Assembly: GCA_002327965.1 (NCBI GenBank)
Contig: DCVB01000003.1
Coordinates: 1 to 34,222, forward strand
Length of the DNA stretch: 34,222 nucleotides
Source: Candidatus Aminicenantes bacterium UBA2199
Lineage (GTDB): Bacteria; Acidobacteriota; Aminicenantia; UBA2199
Direction: 5' to 3'
Below the pieces are notes generated by a model. The model did no database searches. It was not told where the DNA came from and saw only the letters and a list, made by a program, of their open reading frames with translations. Both the position numbers and the translations under genes were made by a program. Each line of letters opens with the position of its first letter. Within the stretch, counting starts at the first letter, position 1. Shown piece by piece: positions 8,191 to 15,183 of this stretch.

Positions 8191-9102
8191 TCATCGATCC
8201 TCCTCTGCCGCGGACCGGAGTTCCCCGATCACCCCGGCGTCGACCCAGTAGATGTCGTTGTTCCTCCCGAAGAACAGATATTTCCCGTCCGGGGAGACGT
8301 TGGCGATGCTCTCGGTCAGGGTGGCGTTGACAGCCGGGCCGAACCTCACCGCCTTCGTCCACTTGCCGTCCTTCCTGAAGCTGACGAACAACTGGGACTT
8401 GCCCATGCCCTCGGGCTGGGCATCGAAGATCAAGTAGCTCTCGTCCGGGGCGATGAACGGATGGGCGCCACGCAGATAGTTGACCTCCATGGGCAGGTGC
8501 TCGGGATCCTGGTATTCGCCGCCGGCGAACTCCGAGCGATAGATCCCGAACTTACGGTCGTAGCCGGCGGTGAAATACAGGGTGTGGTTCGCCGCGGCGG
8601 TGACGAACATCACCCAGCCCTTGTTGATCCGGGTCGTGAGGTACTTGGCCTCGCCCCAGCCGCCGGCCCCCCTTTCCGCGTACCAGATCTCCCCCTTGGC
8701 GTCGGCGACGACCGGCCTGGGCCGGTCCGAATTGAAGAAAACCCTGTTCCCGTCGGGAGAGACGAACGCCTCATACTCGATGATGTCCCTGGCGAAGGGC
8801 GCCGGCGCCGGCCGGGTCCACGCCCCGTTCTTCATCTCCATGAAGAGGATGCGGTTCTCCATTCCCTCGTGGGTCTCCCTCTTGCTGAAATAAAATTCCC
8901 TGCCGTCGGGCGAGAACGAGACCGCGGCCTCCCAGCCCTTTTCCGTCGACACGATCCCGGGGGCGAAGATCTCCGGGGTCATCCCCGGCGGCTTCTGCCC
9001 GAGATAGGGCCCCTTCAAGACCGGGAACGCCGCCTTCTCTCCGGCCGGCACTGAAATCAGAAACAGGCAGCAACAAACAATCGTCGCAAAAAACAGTTTC
9101 AT
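8191..9102 (-). CDS. Secreted PD40 (WD40-like beta-propeller) protein, paralogue of 6011-6952
   Basis: 303-residue exported protein with signal peptide MKLFFATIVCCCLFLISVPA, then PD40 blades: FSPDGREFYFSKRETHEG, VSPDGNRVFFNSDRPRP, IAPDESYLIFDAQPEG and VSPDGKYLFFGRNNDIYW. It aligns end to end with the 6011-6952 protein, sharing the N-terminal P-x-M-x-PE-x-FAPG segment and the terminal DIYWVDAG. The two are probably the product of a local duplication later separated by other genes. The ATG at 9102 is six bases after GGGG; an ATG at 9108 is equally possible. Ligand unknown. Confidence 0.85.
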   Translation of the reverse strand: MKLFFATIVCCCLFLISVPAGEKAAFPVLKGPYLGQKPPGMTPEIFAPGIVSTEKGWEAAVSFSPDGREFYFSKRETHEGMENRILFMEMKNGAWTRPAPAPFARDIIEYEAFVSPDGNRVFFNSDRPRPVVADAKGEIWYAERGAGGWGEAKYLTTRINKGWVMFVTAAANHTLYFTAGYDRKFGIYRSEFAGGEYQDPEHLPMEVNYLRGAHPFIAPDESYLIFDAQPEGMGKSQLFVSFRKDGKWTKAVRFGPAVNATLTESIANVSPDGKYLFFGRNNDIYWVDAGVIGELRSAAEEDR

Positions 9103-9143
9103 TTTCATCCCCGTATTATGCTATAAAATCAGCCTCGATTCAT

Positions 9144-9932
9144 CTAGCCGTCCTTGCCCTGTATCTTTAAAACGCGGTACGCCCGGTCCGCCAGCCGCGG
9201 GAACAGATTGTTCAGGGAACCCAGGGGGAAGAATGCAGCGGGCACCACCATGACCGCCCTGTTCCTTTTTATCCCCCTGATCATCGCCCGCGCGACCCTT
9301 TCGGGAGACATTTTCGGAGATATGCGGGGAACGCGGATATGCGCGATCATCGGCGTGTCGACGCGGCCCGGATAGATCGAGGTGACGCGGATCCCCCGCG
9401 CCGTGAGCTCCTGACGGAGCACATCCCCGAATCCGTCCAGCGCGGCCTTGGCGGCCACATAGGGGCCGTCGCCGACGATGCCTTTCTTGGCATCCAGGCT
9501 ATTGACGATCACGATGTGCCCCCGGCCGCGGCGCCGCATTTCCGGAAGCACGCTTTTGACGACGTGCAGCGTACCCATGAAATTCACGGCCAGGGAACGC
9601 TCATAGGCCTGGAGATCGATCTCGCCGGGAGCATCCTGGACGAACTGTCCGGCATTGGCGATCACTATGTCGATCCGGCCCCATTTCACGATCGTCTCCC
9701 TGGCCATGCCTTCGGTGTCGGAGAACGAGCAAATATCCGTTTTGATCGCCAGCGCCTGCCCGCCTTGCCTGTGGATCTCTTCTTTCAGCGATCCCAGTTT
9801 TTCTTCGTTCCTGGCGGCGATCACGACCTTGGCGCCGCACCGGGCAAAAGCCAGCGCCGCCGCCCGGCCGATCCCGCCCGAGGCCCCGGTGATGACGATC
9901 ACTTTTTCCTTGAAAAAGGCTTTGTTATTCAT
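9144..9932 (-). CDS. Short-chain dehydrogenase/reductase (classical SDR, complete)
   Basis: 262-residue NAD(P)-dependent oxidoreductase with every classical SDR motif: TGASGGIG (15-22), basic Arg41 after the second strand (suggesting NADP preference), NAG (93-95), catalytic Ser145, Tyr158 and Lys162 in YVAAK, and PGRVDTPM after strand six. The substrate is not predictable. The C-terminal 40 residues are hydrophobic and basic, as in SDRs that associate with membranes. The start at 9932 has only a weak ribosome site (GGATAGCGG), overlapping the end of a gene remnant 8 bases upstream, so it may once have been translated by coupling to that gene. Confidence 0.9.
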   Translation of the reverse strand: MNNKAFFKEKVIVITGASGGIGRAAALAFARCGAKVVIAARNEEKLGSLKEEIHRQGGQALAIKTDICSFSDTEGMARETIVKWGRIDIVIANAGQFVQDAPGEIDLQAYERSLAVNFMGTLHVVKSVLPEMRRRGRGHIVIVNSLDAKKGIVGDGPYVAAKAALDGFGDVLRQELTARGIRVTSIYPGRVDTPMIAHIRVPRISPKMSPERVARAMIRGIKRNRAVMVVPAAFFPLGSLNNLFPRLADRAYRVLKIQGKDG

Positions 9933-9940
9933 GTTTACCG

Positions 9941-10069
9941 CTATCCAGCGCCGTTTTTACTACGGATGATTCTCCAGAAGGTGACCAACGCGAAAATCTG
10001 AAAGATGAAGATCTCCGCGAAGCAGATCCTATGCATAAAGAAGCCCTCAATTAGATTGAATGGCTCATT
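9941..10069 (-). pseudogene. 3' remnant of a membrane-protein gene cut by an R1 repeat
   Basis: An open frame of 42 codons with no sensible start ends in TAG eight bases before the SDR start. It encodes NEPFNLIEGFFMHRICFAEI followed by a hydrophobic helix FIFQIFALVTFWRII and a basic tail. This looks like the last transmembrane helix of a larger protein. The frame loses meaning exactly where an R1 element (10072-10093) begins. An internal ATG (MHRICF) could give a 31-residue peptide but has no ribosome site. Confidence 0.45.
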
Positions 10070-10071
10070 TT

Positions 10072-10093
10072 ATTATAATGTAAGACCTGACAC
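10072..10093 (+). repeat. R1 single copy at the break of a gene remnant
   Basis: ATTATAATGTAAGACCTGAC followed by AC. It has no inverted partner nearby, like the copy at 7522. The 347-bp gap 9933-10279 holds this element, the gene remnant, an R3 copy and the R2 tandem. Confidence 0.75.
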
Positions 10094-10190
10094 CAAGTCC
10101 TTCCTTCTAAATAGCCCTTGGACCGGTCTCCGATTCAATTCACATGACCTGAATATTCGACACCGAAACCTGCCCCGGAAATCCATTCAA

Positions 10191-10222
10191 GTTTTTACCT
10201 TTTAACTGTCCGTCCCCAATAG
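10191..10222 (+). repeat. R3 repeat copy (extended form)
   Basis: GTTTTTACCTTTTAACTGTC continues as CGTCCCCAATAG. The same extended layout (TTTTTACCTTTTT, then CAGTCCGTTTCCAAATA) occurs at 12607-12638. Confidence 0.7.
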
Positions 10223-10267
10223 TCTCATGCCCGATTGTCCGTTCGCCCCTAACTCGACCGCATTTCC

Positions 10268-10341
10268 AAAGTCACAAAGTCAAGCACCGTCCCCAAATCT
10301 CCTCAAAGTCACAAAGTCAAGCACCGTCCCCAAATCTCCTT
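10268..10341 (+). repeat. R2 tandem duplication (2 x 37 bp)
   Basis: Two head-to-tail 37-bp units, 10268-10304 and 10305-10341, are identical except for their final base; the core is GTCACAAAGTCAAGCACCGT followed by CCCCAAATCTCCT. The pair lies across the 3' end of the fascin-like gene and encodes its last ~20 residues. Confidence 0.95.
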
Positions 10342-11086
10342 CTTTCAGGATGAAGGTTTCCCAGGGCCCCGACCGTTCCCGGTCGGCCACCAGCATGCCG
10401 TCACGATTCAGGTCGGCGCAGACATATTTGCCGTTAGTGGCCCGCAGGGCGACCCGATCACCGCCCATAGCCACAAGGACGAACTTCTCCCACTTTCCAG
10501 GGCATTCCCGGTTCGCCTTCAGGCTGGCGCCGGAACCCAAGTCGGCGCAGATGAACTTGCCGTTGCTTGCCTGTAGCGCCACCCGGCTTTCATCGAGTCG
10601 GAAAAGAACAAACGTCTCCCAGGGGCCGACGCGTTCCCGGTCGGCGACGACACTGCCGGCACGGCCGAGATCTGCGCAGACGTACTTGCCATTGGCCGCC
10701 CGCAGGCTTACCAGCTCTTTCGGCCAGGGCCAGGAAATGGGCGCCAAGTCGATCTCCACTTTGGTGAAGTCGTTAGCCAGGACCTTCACGCCGCGGACGA
10801 TTCCCGTCCGATAGCCCTTTTTGCGTGCCTCGACGACGTAGTCGCTTCCCTCGGGCACGAAAACGGAGAACTGACCGTTTGGAAGGGATTTCAGATGGAC
10901 GGGTCCTGACCAGATTCGGACTGTAATACGGACATCGCTCATCGGCAGCCTGCTGTGGCACTCGCGGACAATTCCAAAGATCGATCCACCAAGCCCGGCG
11001 AACGCCTGCCCGGTCAGCACCAATAAGGCCGGCAGCCACATCAACTTCTGGGCAGTCACACGTGCGCTAAGCCCCCAGCATCTCAT
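10280..11086 (-). CDS. Secreted fascin-like beta-trefoil protein with repeat-derived C-terminus
   Basis: 268 residues. A signal peptide (core LMWLPALLVLTGQAFA, residues 15-30) is followed by a carboxypeptidase-regulatory-like beta domain (about 33-115, with LPNGQFSVFVPEG) and three fascin-type repeats at 126-161, 168-204 and 211-247, each with x-NGKYVCADL and a VADRER-GPWETF-like ending. Such repeats form half or all of a beta-trefoil and usually bind carbohydrate or protein. Residues 249-268 (GDLGTVLDFVTL...) are translated from two R2 repeat units, so the native C-terminus has been replaced. No ribosome site precedes the ATG; a promoter placed for a leaderless message does. Confidence 0.82.
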   Translation of the reverse strand: MRCWGLSARVTAQKLMWLPALLVLTGQAFAGLGGSIFGIVRECHSRLPMSDVRITVRIWSGPVHLKSLPNGQFSVFVPEGSDYVVEARKKGYRTGIVRGVKVLANDFTKVEIDLAPISWPWPKELVSLRAANGKYVCADLGRAGSVVADRERVGPWETFVLFRLDESRVALQASNGKFICADLGSGASLKANRECPGKWEKFVLVAMGGDRVALRATNGKYVCADLNRDGMLVADRERSGPWETFILKEGDLGTVLDFVTLRRFGDGA

Positions 11087-11092
11087 GAATCA

Positions 11093-11121
11093 AATATGTG
11101 CTGAAAGAGGGCATCTGTCAA
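11093..11121 (-). promoter_or_regulatory. Promoter of the fascin-like gene, predicted leaderless
   Basis: On the minus strand: TTGACA (11116-11121), 17-base spacer, CATATT (11093-11098), then six bases to the ATG at 11086. Transcription would begin at or within a base of the start codon. Confidence 0.5.
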
Positions 11122-11149
11122 TCATGACCCACTTCCGCGGGTGATATGA

Positions 11150-11210
11150 GTGTCAGGTCTTCTATTATAACCATTTCGATCAACTATTGTCATAATGCAA
11201 GACCTGACAC
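11150..11210. repeat. R1 inverted pair, best-preserved copy
   Basis: The arms 11150-11171 and 11189-11210 are reverse complements over 22 bases with three mismatches; the outer 12 bp (GTGTCAGGTCTT / AAGACCTGACAC) are perfect. It can form a long hairpin in either strand. It lies between the start of the fascin-like gene and the end of the next operon. Confidence 0.9.
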
Positions 11211-11257
11211 GATTCCCTGCAAAACTGCCTTCGCCATTGCAGGTTTCCCGCGGGATT

Positions 11258-11650
11258 TTAGCGGATCCTGGAAGCGAACTCGAGGATGAGAAAAATAAAA
11301 GCAACCAGGAGCAAGGCCAGCTTGGCTAGGAACAGGACAAAAGGCGGGCCGACCACCCAAAGAGGTTTCTCGATTGGCGTGTCCAGGGACAGCTTGGTGA
11401 ATTTCAGGATCTTCTCCTGCCGCCGCGCCCAGATCCTGAGGAGAATCGCCGAGGCTAAATACTGCAGCATGTCACCGAGGAAGAACAGGACAATGAAAGC
11501 CAGGGACAGGCTGATCTTTCCCGGGAATGTCGCATCTCCGCCCTTGAAGAACCAGCATATGGCTGCTCCTGCAAAAGCCAGCTTCCTTGCGTTCTCGCTC
11601 AGCGCCCTGGTGTTCTCCTGGTACTCGTTCCAAGCGTCCTGGAGCGTCAT
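11258..11650 (-). CDS. Integral membrane protein of a three-gene operon, unknown function
   Basis: 130 residues. A soluble amphipathic N-terminus with ENTRALSENARKLAFAG is followed by about three helices: ISLSLAFIVLFFLGDMLQYL, WVVGPPFVLFLAKLALLLVA and the adjoining FIFLILEF. Not recognised. Its ATG overlaps the stop of the upstream gene (ATGA, 11647-11650), a sign of translational coupling, with AAAGGAATC as ribosome site. It probably works with the zinc-ribbon protein encoded just before it. Confidence 0.78.
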   Translation of the reverse strand: MTLQDAWNEYQENTRALSENARKLAFAGAAICWFFKGGDATFPGKISLSLAFIVLFFLGDMLQYLASAILLRIWARRQEKILKFTKLSLDTPIEKPLWVVGPPFVLFLAKLALLLVAFIFLILEFASRIR

Positions 11651-12135
11651 TTTTTGATTCCTTTATTGCCGATCTTCACCTTTACAAAGCTCGCCTTTAC
11701 CTGGTTGGATTCTGCCATGCTGCCCGGAAAACCGATCAAGTCGTCTGCATTCAAATTGATCCCTCCCAGCGGCTGAACCTTGGTCGTCTTCTCAATCGAC
11801 TTCAAGAGCCTGATTTTGAGCGAATCAATGGCTTTTTTCTTCATCAACGGCTGCAGCTCGCTCGTGAATTTGATGAAGATCTTAGTTTGTGGCTCGATGG
11901 TTCCTGGAGGCAACTTCTTCGCATTTTTCCAGTTCGACTCAAAAACCTCCATGAACCACGAGGCCATGCACTTCGAGCAGGCAAATGCGTAATAGCTTTT
12001 TCCTTCGGCATACAGCACTTCGACATAGCCGGTTTGTTTCTTTACACACTCCGGACAAATGAATACGACTTTCATGATTATTGGCGCCAGTCTCATCATG
12101 CCCTCCCTTTTTCGATATTTCATGCGCTCCTCCAT
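11647..12135 (-). CDS. Putative zinc-ribbon protein, middle gene of a membrane operon
   Basis: 162 residues. An N-terminal zinc-binding pattern CPEC (about residues 27-30) pairs with CSKC (about 53-56), separated by aromatic strands (GYVEVLYAEGKSYYAFA). The rest is basic and helical with no recognisable fold. The stop of the preceding gene is embedded in the ribosome site (TGAGGAG), seven bases from the ATG at 12135; ATGs at 12123 and 12099 also have purine-rich leaders, so the start is uncertain. It overlaps the next gene by four bases. Confidence 0.7.
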   Translation of the reverse strand: MEERMKYRKREGMMRLAPIIMKVVFICPECVKKQTGYVEVLYAEGKSYYAFACSKCMASWFMEVFESNWKNAKKLPPGTIEPQTKIFIKFTSELQPLMKKKAIDSLKIRLLKSIEKTTKVQPLGGINLNADDLIGFPGSMAESNQVKASFVKVKIGNKGIKK

Positions 12136-12146
12136 CCAGAGACTCC

Positions 12147-12572
12147 TCAGTTCGATCGTACGAAAGGAATTGAGAGGACGTAAACCAAGATGTAGAACAA
12201 ACTCACGGTGCCAAGGTGAATCCAGAGCGGAACCATGCGCGCGACGGAAACGAGACCGCGACGGGCGGCGATCACCGTAACCAGGACGATGCCGGCCATG
12301 GCCGGAAAAACGGTCAGCAGCAGGATATCCCGCCTCGTGATCGGGCTCAGCGCGCCCCAGAGCAGGAGCAGCGTCCAGCCGGCCATCAGCGCCGAGCCGA
12401 CACCCCAGGCGAAACGACTCTCCATGTTGTCGCGGGAAGAATCGCCCCCGAACAAGGCAACGCCCACTCGCCGCGACAGCATGGGGACGACAGCCAGGCC
12501 GTCTGTGATGGCTCCCACCAGAAATGCGATCCGCAGCAGTAAAGTGATGGTTTCAATGGAAACCTTTGGCAT
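12147..12572 (-). CDS. Integral membrane protein, first gene of the operon
   Basis: 141 residues with four predicted helices: ITLLLRIAFLVGAITDGLAV, FAWGVGSALMAGWTLLLLWG, ILLLTVFPAMAGIVLVTVIA and LWIHLGTVSLFYILVYVLSI. Not recognised. AGGAGAAGAAG precedes the ATG. It ends 11 bases before the zinc-ribbon gene, which begins the coupled trio 12572 to 11258. Downstream of its own 5' end (12573-12732) lie R3 and R2-like fragments. Confidence 0.78.
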   Translation of the reverse strand: MPKVSIETITLLLRIAFLVGAITDGLAVVPMLSRRVGVALFGGDSSRDNMESRFAWGVGSALMAGWTLLLLWGALSPITRRDILLLTVFPAMAGIVLVTVIAARRGLVSVARMVPLWIHLGTVSLFYILVYVLSIPFVRSN

Positions 12573-12606
12573 CTTCTTCTCCTGACCAATTTTTCTGAAT
12601 CAAATG

Positions 12607-12712
12607 GTTTTTACCTTTTTCAGTCCGTTTCCAAATACTCCGTATTAACGGTCCGTCCCCAATGGCTCCAACGCTATCTCGTTTGTGCATAAAAACAAGC
12701 ACCGTCCCTCAA
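12607..12712 (+). repeat. Cluster of R3 and R2 fragments
   Basis: 12607-12638 is an extended R3 copy; 12645-12665 (TTAACGGTCCGTCCCCAATG) is another; 12695-12712 (ACAAGCACCGTCCCTCAAG) is the end of an R2-like copy. A CTGACCCCAACCCAG tail resembling R1 at 12718-12732 touches the stop of the YdeI-like gene. Confidence 0.6.
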
Positions 12713-12732
12713 GCCCCCTGACCCCAACCCAG

Positions 12733-13293
12733 TCAGAAATACGTCTCGATGCCAAACCCGAATTGCTTGCCCTTCGCGGTCATGTCAAGAAAGTGCTTCA
12801 GGCGCTTCTCGAATTCTTCGGGCCGATTTCTCGCACTGTCGATGTAGGCGATGCGAATGCGCTGATAGGAGCCGGAATAGCCCTGAAAGTTTGCCCAGGC
12901 TTTCCTGTTCGCCTTCAGGGCACGAAGAATGCCGCCGGGGATCGTGAAGCCTTCTGTTGCGAGGTCACCCACGGACACCAGTACGTCCTTGCTGACTTGG
13001 CGCCGCTGGATAAGGCGCCGCAACCTTTCTTTATTGGTTTGCGAATATGGGCTGTTCCGTTTCCTGGGTGAGAACTTCTGGACAATGCGTTCGGCATCGT
13101 AGCTCTTGACGATGCTGTCGATCCAGCCAAAGCACAACGCTTCTTCGACCGCATCGTTGTAGGCGATGCGTGCCTTGCCTGACTCCTTGCGGTAGTAGAT
13201 CAGCCAAACTTCCTTTTCGGATTTGGAATGCTTCTTGAGCCACTCGCGCCAGGTTCTGCGGTGGGCGGTGTAGAATGTCTTCGTGATCTCCAT
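12733..13293 (-). CDS. YdeI/OmpD-associated (bacteriocin-protection-like) family protein
   Basis: 186 residues. The family signature is clear: TFYTAHRRTWREWLKKHSKSEKEVWLIYYRK (N-terminus), YNDAVEEALCFGWIDSIVKS with the conserved CFGWIDS, FSPRKRNSPYSQTNKERLRRL, and a C-terminal YIDSARNRPEEFEKRLKHFLDM helical segment. Members are small cytoplasmic proteins linked with stress and bacteriocin resistance; the molecular activity is not established. The ATG at 13293 is chosen because the family begins there; upstream codons are repeat sequence. No clear ribosome site is seen. Confidence 0.85.
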   Translation of the reverse strand: MEITKTFYTAHRRTWREWLKKHSKSEKEVWLIYYRKESGKARIAYNDAVEEALCFGWIDSIVKSYDAERIVQKFSPRKRNSPYSQTNKERLRRLIQRRQVSKDVLVSVGDLATEGFTIPGGILRALKANRKAWANFQGYSGSYQRIRIAYIDSARNRPEEFEKRLKHFLDMTAKGKQFGFGIETYF

Positions 13294-13336
13294 GCATTGG
13301 GACGAAGGGGGGAACCGTCCCCCACGGCTATCAAGC

Positions 13337-13353
13337 GGAAAACGCTTTTCCGG
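13337..13353. repeat. Short perfect palindrome
   Basis: CGGAAAACGCTTTTCCG: seven-base arms and a three-base loop. It lies upstream of the YdeI-like gene, beside a second palindrome-like block GGGGGGAACCGTCCCCC at 13308-13324. It shares GGAAAACGC with the hairpin at 16118-16140. Confidence 0.6.
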
Positions 13354-13363
13354 CAACAGCTAG

Positions 13364-13401
13364 GCAAGACCTGATCCCAAATGTGCAAATGTGCAAATGT
13401 G
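13364..13401 (+). repeat. R1 partial copy plus tandem AAATGTGC at the edge of the AT-rich island
   Basis: GCAAGACCTGATCCC (13364-13378) is the end of an R1 element; CAAATGTG then repeats three times (13378-13401). AT-rich sequence begins immediately afterwards. Confidence 0.6.
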
Positions 13402-13480
13402 TTCCTCGATTCCACCAAAACATATCGAAAACAAGATTTAATTACAATGAAACAATTAATATAACTTAAAATCTACTGTT

Positions 13481-13639
13481 TCAAATAAATTTAATCGAAA
13501 TAGGTCTATTTTTTAAAATGTCTACAACTCGTACTTCTTCTCTATGACAATTGATCGAAACGCTTTTTGAAGTATCCTTCTTTATTTTTTTATGAGTGCC
13601 ACATCCTTTTTTTTGAACTTTTTCTTTAAATAATTTCAT
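13481..13639 (-). CDS. 52-residue basic mini-protein directly downstream of the anti-phage deaminase
   Basis: A short ORF with a very good ribosome site (AAAGGAG, then ATGGCC before the ATG at 13639). It begins 23 bases after the deaminase stop, in the same direction and base composition, so it is probably the second gene of the same transcript. The protein is lysine-rich at the start (MKLFKEKVQKKGCGTHKKIK), has two Cys-His neighbourhoods (CGTH near 13 and NCHREE near 31), then a strand-like EVRVVDILKNRPISIKFI. No signal peptide or membrane helix. I know no homologue; a small partner, inhibitor or DNA/RNA-binding protein is possible. Confidence 0.6.
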   Translation of the reverse strand: MKLFKEKVQKKGCGTHKKIKKDTSKSVSINCHREEVRVVDILKNRPISIKFI

Positions 13640-13662
13640 GGCCATCTCCTTTTTTATCAATA

Positions 13663-15030
13663 TTAATCAAATATTTTAAAAAAAGCAATACTTTTTATCC
13701 CTTCAAATTTTTCAACACTAACCGATGCTCCTTCTAAAATTGACCTTGCGTCTTCCATGGTATAAGGATCTGAATAAACAACTTTTTTTATTCCAGCACT
13801 CACAATTTTATTTGCACATAAATTACACGGATATGTCGTGGTAAATAATGTTAATTTCCCATTTACAATATCACTGTTTTTAGAAATCCCCATTAAAGCA
13901 TTCTCTTCTGCATGTAAAGACCTGCACATATCCATTAATTTCCCACCACTTAATAAATATTCACTAAAAACTTTACTATTACAACCCTCGCAGACATACG
14001 GAATGTCAATTTCCTTTTTACACTTTGGACAGTTTCTAAAATACTCAGTGAATTCATTTTCAATTCGATCATCGCAGACATGCTTAAACTTTACCTTTAT
14101 TTCCCTCCCACATTTTGGGCAATACTTTATAGTACTGGCCTGTTGCTCTTGGAGATGATCTCTATAACATTTCTCTCCATATTCAACATTATTCAAACAT
14201 GGAATTGAACCGATTGGAACATGATTAAATCCAGAAGAAATCACACTGTAAAGCGGATCTCTTTGTGGATTAGGGCTTTCCTCAATTGTGGCAATAACTG
14301 CCCCTACTTTTCTCTTTAAACATACAGAACTCTGACTTGTGGCATATGCGATTGTCATCAATGCTTCATTTGTAGTAGGATGTATTTTGTAACCTCTAAT
14401 TTTTTCTTCAATTGCAAATATATATTTTCTTAACTTATCAAAAATACTTTCATTTAAATTCCGACTGGAGACATTATCATTATTGTTTAAAATAATATCA
14501 GCCAAATAATTACATTTTTTTACTTGTTGACCATAAGAAATGTTTTCGGCTTCGTCTCTTCGATCGGCTTTATCAAAATCTTCTTTCGTCCGAAATCGTT
14601 TCTTTTCACCTACAGTCCTCTCGCACCTAACACTTTTATCCGCATGAATCGAAAACAAATAAAAATTCGGGAGTTGCCTTAGAGTTTTAACTTCTCCATC
14701 ATTTCTAATACTGTCAACAACAATTCCTTTTATATCATTGTTCTCAACATCTTTTATAAAATCCTCATTGGCTTCAAGTTCTTTTATTAGCATTTCCACC
14801 AAGACGCTTTCCTTATTTTCCTTTCTTATTTTATTTCCATAAGACTGTAATTCTTCAATTGAGCCGCCCATGTCATTTGCTTTAGCTTTTTCTCTTAATA
14901 TTTTTGAAAGACTACAATAAAAGTAACCAGGAAATTTGTCAGTTAGACAATTCGCAAAAGAACTGCATCCACTTCCAATTGAACCAGTAAATCCTAAAAC
15001 AATGAGATGAGCTGAGAATTTCTTTTCCAT
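13663..15030 (-). CDS. avcD: AvcD-like anti-phage dCTP/dCMP deaminase (P-loop kinase-like + cytidine deaminase)
   Basis: 455 residues. The N-terminal nucleoside-kinase-like domain (about 8-210) has the P-loop GFTGSIGSGCSS (13-24; Cys22 sits where Walker A usually has Lys) and GIVVDSIRN (102-110). The C-terminal zinc deaminase domain (about 213-440) has HAE (373-375) as zinc ligand and proton shuttle and PCNLC (401-405). This pairing is that of AvcD and related defence deaminases, which destroy dCTP/dCMP during phage infection. Between the domain's first strands and HAE lies a cysteine-rich insert: Cys304, 307, 319, 334, 337, 347 and 350. AAAAAGGAG precedes the ATG. AT-rich codon use unlike its neighbours indicates horizontal transfer. 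The symbol reflects architecture, not a database match. Confidence 0.85.
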   Translation of the reverse strand: MEKKFSAHLIVLGFTGSIGSGCSSFANCLTDKFPGYFYCSLSKILREKAKANDMGGSIEELQSYGNKIRKENKESVLVEMLIKELEANEDFIKDVENNDIKGIVVDSIRNDGEVKTLRQLPNFYLFSIHADKSVRCERTVGEKKRFRTKEDFDKADRRDEAENISYGQQVKKCNYLADIILNNNDNVSSRNLNESIFDKLRKYIFAIEEKIRGYKIHPTTNEALMTIAYATSQSSVCLKRKVGAVIATIEESPNPQRDPLYSVISSGFNHVPIGSIPCLNNVEYGEKCYRDHLQEQQASTIKYCPKCGREIKVKFKHVCDDRIENEFTEYFRNCPKCKKEIDIPYVCEGCNSKVFSEYLLSGGKLMDMCRSLHAEENALMGISKNSDIVNGKLTLFTTTYPCNLCANKIVSAGIKKVVYSDPYTMEDARSILEGASVSVEKFEGIKSIAFFKIFD

Positions 15031-15183
15031 ACTAACTCCTTTTTAACTATAGCCTTACCAAATTTGTCATAAATTCATCTCGAATCCTGACGGATTAAAT
15101 TGATTAAGCTCCCGCCTGTGACCTGGGGAAGCTTCTCAGGGGAGGATGAATTCCTTTAGCGTCCATCGGGTGATTAAGAGGAA
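15031..15183 (-). ncRNA. Long leader of the deaminase gene with a nested hairpin; candidate regulatory RNA
   Basis: From the predicted start near 15177 to the ATG at 15030 there are about 145 untranslated bases. The centre can fold: CTCCC (15109-15113) pairs with GGGAG (15140-15144), enclosing CCTG/CAGG arms (15122-15125 and 15137-15140, so the two stems share 15140 and are alternatives at that base) around AAGCTT. In known AvcID systems an inhibitory RNA, AvcI, is encoded just upstream of avcD; placement here fits, but I see no sequence proof. Confidence 0.3.

Noticed and set aside
10268..10341. Possible CRISPR: tandem 37-bp units
   Set aside because: Only two units, directly adjacent with no spacers and no cas genes; related single copies occur elsewhere.
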